Assembly: GCA_002189035.1 (NCBI GenBank)
Contig: CM007989.1
Coordinates: forward strand, 7,111,501 to 7,175,500
DNA from: Utricularia gibba
Lineage: Eukaryota > Streptophyta > Magnoliopsida > Lamiales > Lentibulariaceae
Length of the DNA: 64,000 nt
Direction: 5' to 3'
In this document: positions 59,836 through 64,000 of the stretch, piece after piece
Layout of the letters: the number at the start of each line of letters is the position of its first letter
How positions within the stretch are numbered: position 1 is the first letter of the stretch
Made by a program: the position numbers and the translations under genes
The notes under the pieces: generated by a model
Told to the model about the DNA's origin: nothing
Database searches by the model: none
Seen by the model: the letters and a program-made list of their open reading frames with translations, nothing else

Positions 59836-62346
59836 TTCCAAATTCCAAAACCCAGAAACAAAATCCACAGAAACACAGCTCCACCCAAAAGTCCACACCG
59901 GTTTCGCGTGGGTCCCTCGCGATCTGGGAAGCAAAAACACAACAAATAAAACCACTCTCCCACAAGAGAACCGTAAAAAAGATCAAATCTTGCGTTCAAG
60001 CATGATCTCAAATCATCCACACCTAGTCTCCCTTCTTCAAGCAGATCTCAAAACCCCAGCTTCGCACTCCTTTGCATGTCCCATCAGCGAAAACCAGCAT
60101 CTTATAATACAAAAAAATAAGATTGAAGGTTTCAACTGCCTTCCTCGAAAATGGCCCAGAAAGCTCCTCGATAAAATAATTTATTTATAGTTTATGATAC
60201 ACATAGATAAGGATCGGGTAGAAGAAACGGGGGTGGTAGAAACTTTTACAGTGAAGGCATTTTATTTAAAGAATTCCCTGTTCCTGTCCATGGTACCGAG
60301 AAACGCGAAAAAAGGTCAAAGAAGAGGATAAAGCTTGCTGATTTGCTCGAGTATATCCATCCGCATCTTCGTTCTTCTCCCTCCAGCTACCGCTGGTTGA
60401 CGCCAGCCCAGCCGCCCCTTGGCTATTCTAAGCCACCTGACCCGACCCGACCCATTTTTTCACCTCATATCTACTTGAGACCTGGTGAGTAAAACTGTAA
60501 TCTTTTTTTCATTTCGACGGCAGGCGAACATTAAGAGGAGGCGGAGTCGGTGTAATGACGGCAGGAAGTTGACCTACCGCGGCGCATTGAACCCGTACTG
60601 GTTTGGACAGCGGCGAACCGAAGCCGCGTGTCTTGAAAGGAGCAAGAGTGGTTGCTGCCGGATTGGAAGCTTCCCCGAATATTCTATACCATTTTTGCCC
60701 AACTAGTTAAAATAATGATCGAAAATTGACAAATATTTTATAATAATTAATAATATATAAATCAATAATTTGTAACATTTATTCTTTTTTATAATAATCA
60801 ATATCATTATAATTCTAACTTATCCTTCGTATTTCATCATAGTTTCAAGTTTCCATTTTCAATTTCACTCAAAGAATTAACTAATATTTCATTTACAAAA
60901 TACTTTTCATTAAAAAAAGAGAGAAAAACACTCCAAAAATCTCTTATTATAAGCGAACTATATTGAATAAAAAAAATAACCAATGCCATTGATATGTTAT
61001 TGGTGGATTAATATACAAAAATGAATATTAAAATAAACAAACTCAATTCAGTAAATCAAATAATTAAGTATATAATAAATTAATTATCAGTAATAATTAT
61101 TTAGGTCTAATAATAATACTCGTCATACTCATCAGATCTTGATTTCAACAAATTATGAATTTAGATTAAATTACTTATGATTGGTTAAAATATATTCAAT
61201 AATATTAAATTATTTTAAAAATATTGGGAAAATAAAATTATCACAATTTGAATTATTATACGATTTAGTCACGGATTTGTATTGAATCTGATCGAATTCC
61301 ATGTCAAACATATGATTCTAAAACATTGATCAACCCTTGAATGTACCCATGAAATGTTTGGATAAATTATAGGCGTAAGTGAACGGGGGGTTATTACTTA
61401 TTAGGATGCGATGGCGATGACTCACATCCACGTTAGGCCTCCCACCCCAAAAATTGAACCTTATCCAAACACGTGCACTCCACACACACTTTATAAAAAA
61501 TAAATAAATTAAATTTGATTTAATTATTTCATTTTTATAATATATTTATAATGAAATAAATTCGATTCAACCCCTTATAAAAAAAAGTTTACTCCAAAAT
61601 CGTACCCCATTTTGAAACACTGATTTACAGTATAATGTAATGGGATGATTTTATTTTGCTCACTATCTTACCACCCAGGTAAATTAATAAATTAATTTAA
61701 AATAAATAAATATTTGGTGGGTGGTCCCCGTCTACGCGCCCTTTGGCCCCTCCGAGGAGTCGCCTGAGTAATTAAATAGATAAAATATTCTGGTATAGAC
61801 GAGGTACGGCACTGTTTGTTTTTGGGTAGGGTTTGGGATTTCATTAATACTGTCGCCGTATGAATTTTCATGCCCGCCCCCGCCGTAGGGTTGTTTGGGC
61901 GGGCGCGGGGAGGCGGTGAAATAAATTTGTATATAATTTTATTTTTCTTATTTTTCAAGTAATTAAATCTTGTATTTTCCCTAATTTCAATTTTCTAATA
62001 GCGATTTAAGTTGATTAATTCGGATTGGAATGTTAATTCAACAAAATACCAAGGAATACAAAAACTGGAAAAATCGGGTATGTTTTCAAGGGATGGCACC
62101 TAGTAAGAAAAAGTATTGTGAACTGGCTGACTTCCTTCAATGCACCTTTGGGCGGTTTCTTTTTTAAATAATATCAAATATTTTAAATGGTTTTCATTAT
62201 TATAGTTAATATTTCACATTTTTTGAATATTCGTATTATTCAAATAAAAACACACAGCATGTCTAATTTTGAAGATTGCGGCGTGTAATAAACCTCGACG
62301 TCAACAACCCATGTACTAAGCTGAAATTCAACAAATAATGGTGTGA
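59836..62346. other. Intergenic: STY promoter then AT-rich spacer
   Basis: The STY kinase leader probably ends near 60060. 60300-60680 is GC-richer but shows no family resemblance; it includes an ACCCG-type run (60438-60452). 60700-61700 is AT-rich and empty. A GC block (61860-61920) has a Gly/Arg-like GGGCGGGCGCGGGG tract with no coding support. Confidence 0.45.
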
Positions 62347-62442
62347 TGTATCTGGACGCTTTTACGGTACAGGGAGGTGTAGTTGCCTTGTATCTGGACG
62401 GGTTGATCGTACACGGAGGTGATGTCGCCTTGTATCTGGACG
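62347..62442. repeat. 42-bp tandem repeat, 2.3 copies, open on the minus strand
   Basis: TGTATCTGGACG begins units at 62347, 62389 and 62431. The period is an exact multiple of three, and the minus strand reads repeating SRYKAT.PPCT peptides within a 71-codon open frame. No start context or family match was recognised, so this may be part of a degenerate repeat element rather than a gene. Confidence 0.8.
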
Positions 62443-63471
62443 GACACCCCTGCAATCAGAGAGGAGATTGATTTCGTGGCGTGGGTGGCCCGAGCCTCTA
62501 AACTCAGTCCGGGCTCCTACGTTGCCCGGTTCGTGGGCAATCACGCACGGATTCGCGGATTGCATGCAAGATGCGCAATTTTTAGTTGTTGTATTTGATA
62601 AATTAATTTTATTTATTTATAATTGTATTAATTTATATAATATGTGTATATTTTAAAATAATACATTCTTATGGCACTCTAAAAATCGGATTCATGAAAT
62701 TAATGAATCTCGCGCCCATGCACCTCACTCCGAATCTCGCTACTCGCACCCATTTCGCGAGTGTTGAAGTACATTGGGCCGTAGAAAATACTATTGGCCC
62801 ATTATAAAGTCCATTAGGCCCAATTATGAGTGGCTTCCAATAAAATAGAGCATCGACTCCAAAAATATTATCTAAAAGTATTTTACAAAAAATATTTTAA
62901 TAAAATAAAAACTGATTATCAACTGTTTCTTATTAATTATAACAAATGCTTATGTATAGATATATTATGTTTTCTTTGATATAGAAATTATTTGTATTTC
63001 AAAATAAAACTATTTATTAAATCGATTTTTTAAATGAAGAAGTTGTTCCAAACAGATAATTAAATTTTGTTTGACATAATTTTTCAAAAAATATTCTTCG
63101 AAAATTGATTCTGATCAAATATAAAATGATATTTTATAGTTTTCAAAAGTTAAAAAAATATTTTTGGAGTATAAAATTAAAATAGTGTGAGATGGCCTAT
63201 GGCAATTGGCAACTTCCCGGCTGATGTTGTAAGACTATTTTACCCCCAACGTGGCGGGTGTTTTTTTTGGAACGACTGACGGGAGAGATCGGGAACTAAC
63301 TGGAGTCGCCGGGGCCTTCGCACGCGCTCCGTTTTCTTTTTTGCATTGGTGCTCTCGAATACCAGTTCATTTGTATCTTGAATGTTGTTCTTCTTGCATG
63401 TGTTTTTTTCTTCGTCTGTATCAATTTCTGTGGTGGTGAGAGAGGGTTTTTAATTGATTGGCGGGAGAGCG
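62443..63471. other. Promoter region of the DSK2-like gene
   Basis: No gene is seen. It includes a GC-rich scrap at 62450-62570, a site II cluster at 62775-62822 and AT-rich sequence to 63190. Confidence 0.45.
62775..62822. promoter_or_regulatory. Site II (TGGGCC/GGCCCA) triplet
   Basis: TGGGCC at 62775-62780, GGCCCA at 62796-62801 and GGCCCA at 62817-62822. The cores are exactly 21 bp apart (two helical turns), about 650-700 bp before the DSK2-like start codon. Confidence 0.45.
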
Positions 63472-64000
63472 ATGGGAGGTGGAGAAGGGGTGAGCGGGGG
63501 AGGGTTAGTGAATGTGAATGTTCGATCATCAAAGGGCTCTGTGTGTTTGGTAAAAACGAGCGTGGAATCGACGGTCTGGGAATTCAAATGTTTGATAGCA
63601 CAGAATTGCGATGTGCCGGCTGAACAGCAGCGCTTGATTTACATGGGTCGGATCTTGGAAGACGAACAGACTTTACTCAGCTACGGTAATCGTATTTTTT
63701 TTTGTTCTCTAGACTTCCTTTTTTTTTCGAATAATGTGGTATTTGGAATTCAACTGTAGTTTTGTGAGTACTTTCTTGCTCCTTTCTTTGGAAAGCTACC
63801 AAGTTTTTGGGAGTTTTGTGATCTGTTGAAACGGTTGAAGCTGAGATTGAGAACGTAATTGTATGGAGATTCCTATCGGGAATGTGAAGTACAATGGGAT
63901 ACAGTAGATGCTTGTTCAAAGATGGAATTTAGTTTCTCGAGGAGAGTTCATAATAGTATACTGATTCGTATAGTTTCTTGGTAAACAGGTCTGCAAGCTG
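63472..64000 (+). CDS. DSK2/ubiquilin-like ubiquitin-domain protein, N-terminal part, cut by window edge
   Basis: Exon 1 (63472-63685) and the first bases of exon 2 (63989 on) encode MGGGEGVSGGGLVNVNVRSS, then a ubiquitin-like domain: TSVESTVWEFKCLIAQNCDV, PAEQQRLIYMGRILEDEQTL and LSYGLQA across the intron. The order and the phrases IAQNCDVPAEQQRLIY and GRIL(K/E)D(D/E)QTL match plant DSK2/ubiquilin, a shuttle that carries ubiquitinated cargo to the proteasome and to ATG8. The STI1 repeats and UBA domain that would confirm this lie beyond the window, so another UBL protein such as a BAG6-like one remains possible. The insertion of Cys/Val (SVCLVKTSV) in place of SKFTVQTSL is a small difference from typical DSK2. 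Confidence 0.75.

Overview
The window is nuclear DNA from a dicot plant. Genes are split by short GT-AG introns in a T-rich, AT-rich background, and every recognisable protein belongs to a plant family: KIN-7 kinesin, SAUR, UPL3, XIP aquaporin, SMT2, MSL channel, ACT-domain Raf-like kinase. An XIP aquaporin argues against Brassicaceae and monocots, which lack that subfamily. I cannot name the species. There is no prokaryotic, organellar or viral segment.

Layout, left to right: the 3' two-thirds of a KIN-7 kinesin (+, to 2133); a decayed F-box/LRR/FBD gene (2322-3650); a bHLH121-type transcription factor (+, 4342-5624); an ERD2-like receptor (+, 6119-7568); an XIP aquaporin (+, 8769-9998); an AT-rich gap; a SAUR (+, 13008-13318) with a 32-bp tandem repeat in its promoter; a 4.4-kb gap; UPL3 HECT E3 ligase (+, 17743-25345); a beta-galactosidase lectin-domain remnant (-, about 26 kb); methylthioadenosine nucleosidase (+, 26994-29556); a chloroplast NicO-type metal transporter (+, 30358-31796); a giant E2 of the UBC23 type (-, 32333-36417); a roughly 5-kb gene-free AT-rich stretch; a clade D PP2C (+, 43063-44470); an intron-containing V-ATPase subunit B pseudogene (+, 46315-48948); sterol methyltransferase SMT2 (-, 50041-51122); an MSL4/5/6-type mechanosensitive channel (-, 52277-55230); an ACT-domain STY46-type kinase (-, 55970-59835); a 3.6-kb gap; and the first exon of a DSK2/ubiquilin-like gene (+, 63472 to the edge).

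Functional links are loose, as usual for a plant chromosome. Three ubiquitin-pathway genes (E3, E2, UBL shuttle) share the window. A SAUR and a clade D PP2C, whose families form a known inhibitor-phosphatase module, lie 30 kb apart. I see no operon-like or secondary-metabolite cluster and no convincing new multi-gene system.

The strongest sequence-level observation is technical and affects every gene model here. Five otherwise well-conserved genes (KIN-7, bHLH121, SAUR, UBC23, SMT2) each contain exactly one missing base, best explained in every case as one base lost from a short homopolymer. That pattern suggests long-read consensus error rather than five independent pseudogenes. The most interesting biological observations are the XIP aquaporin with non-standard pore motifs (SPM and NPAK), three CGCG boxes at 32-bp spacing before the SAUR, and the V-ATPase B pseudogene that keeps its introns.
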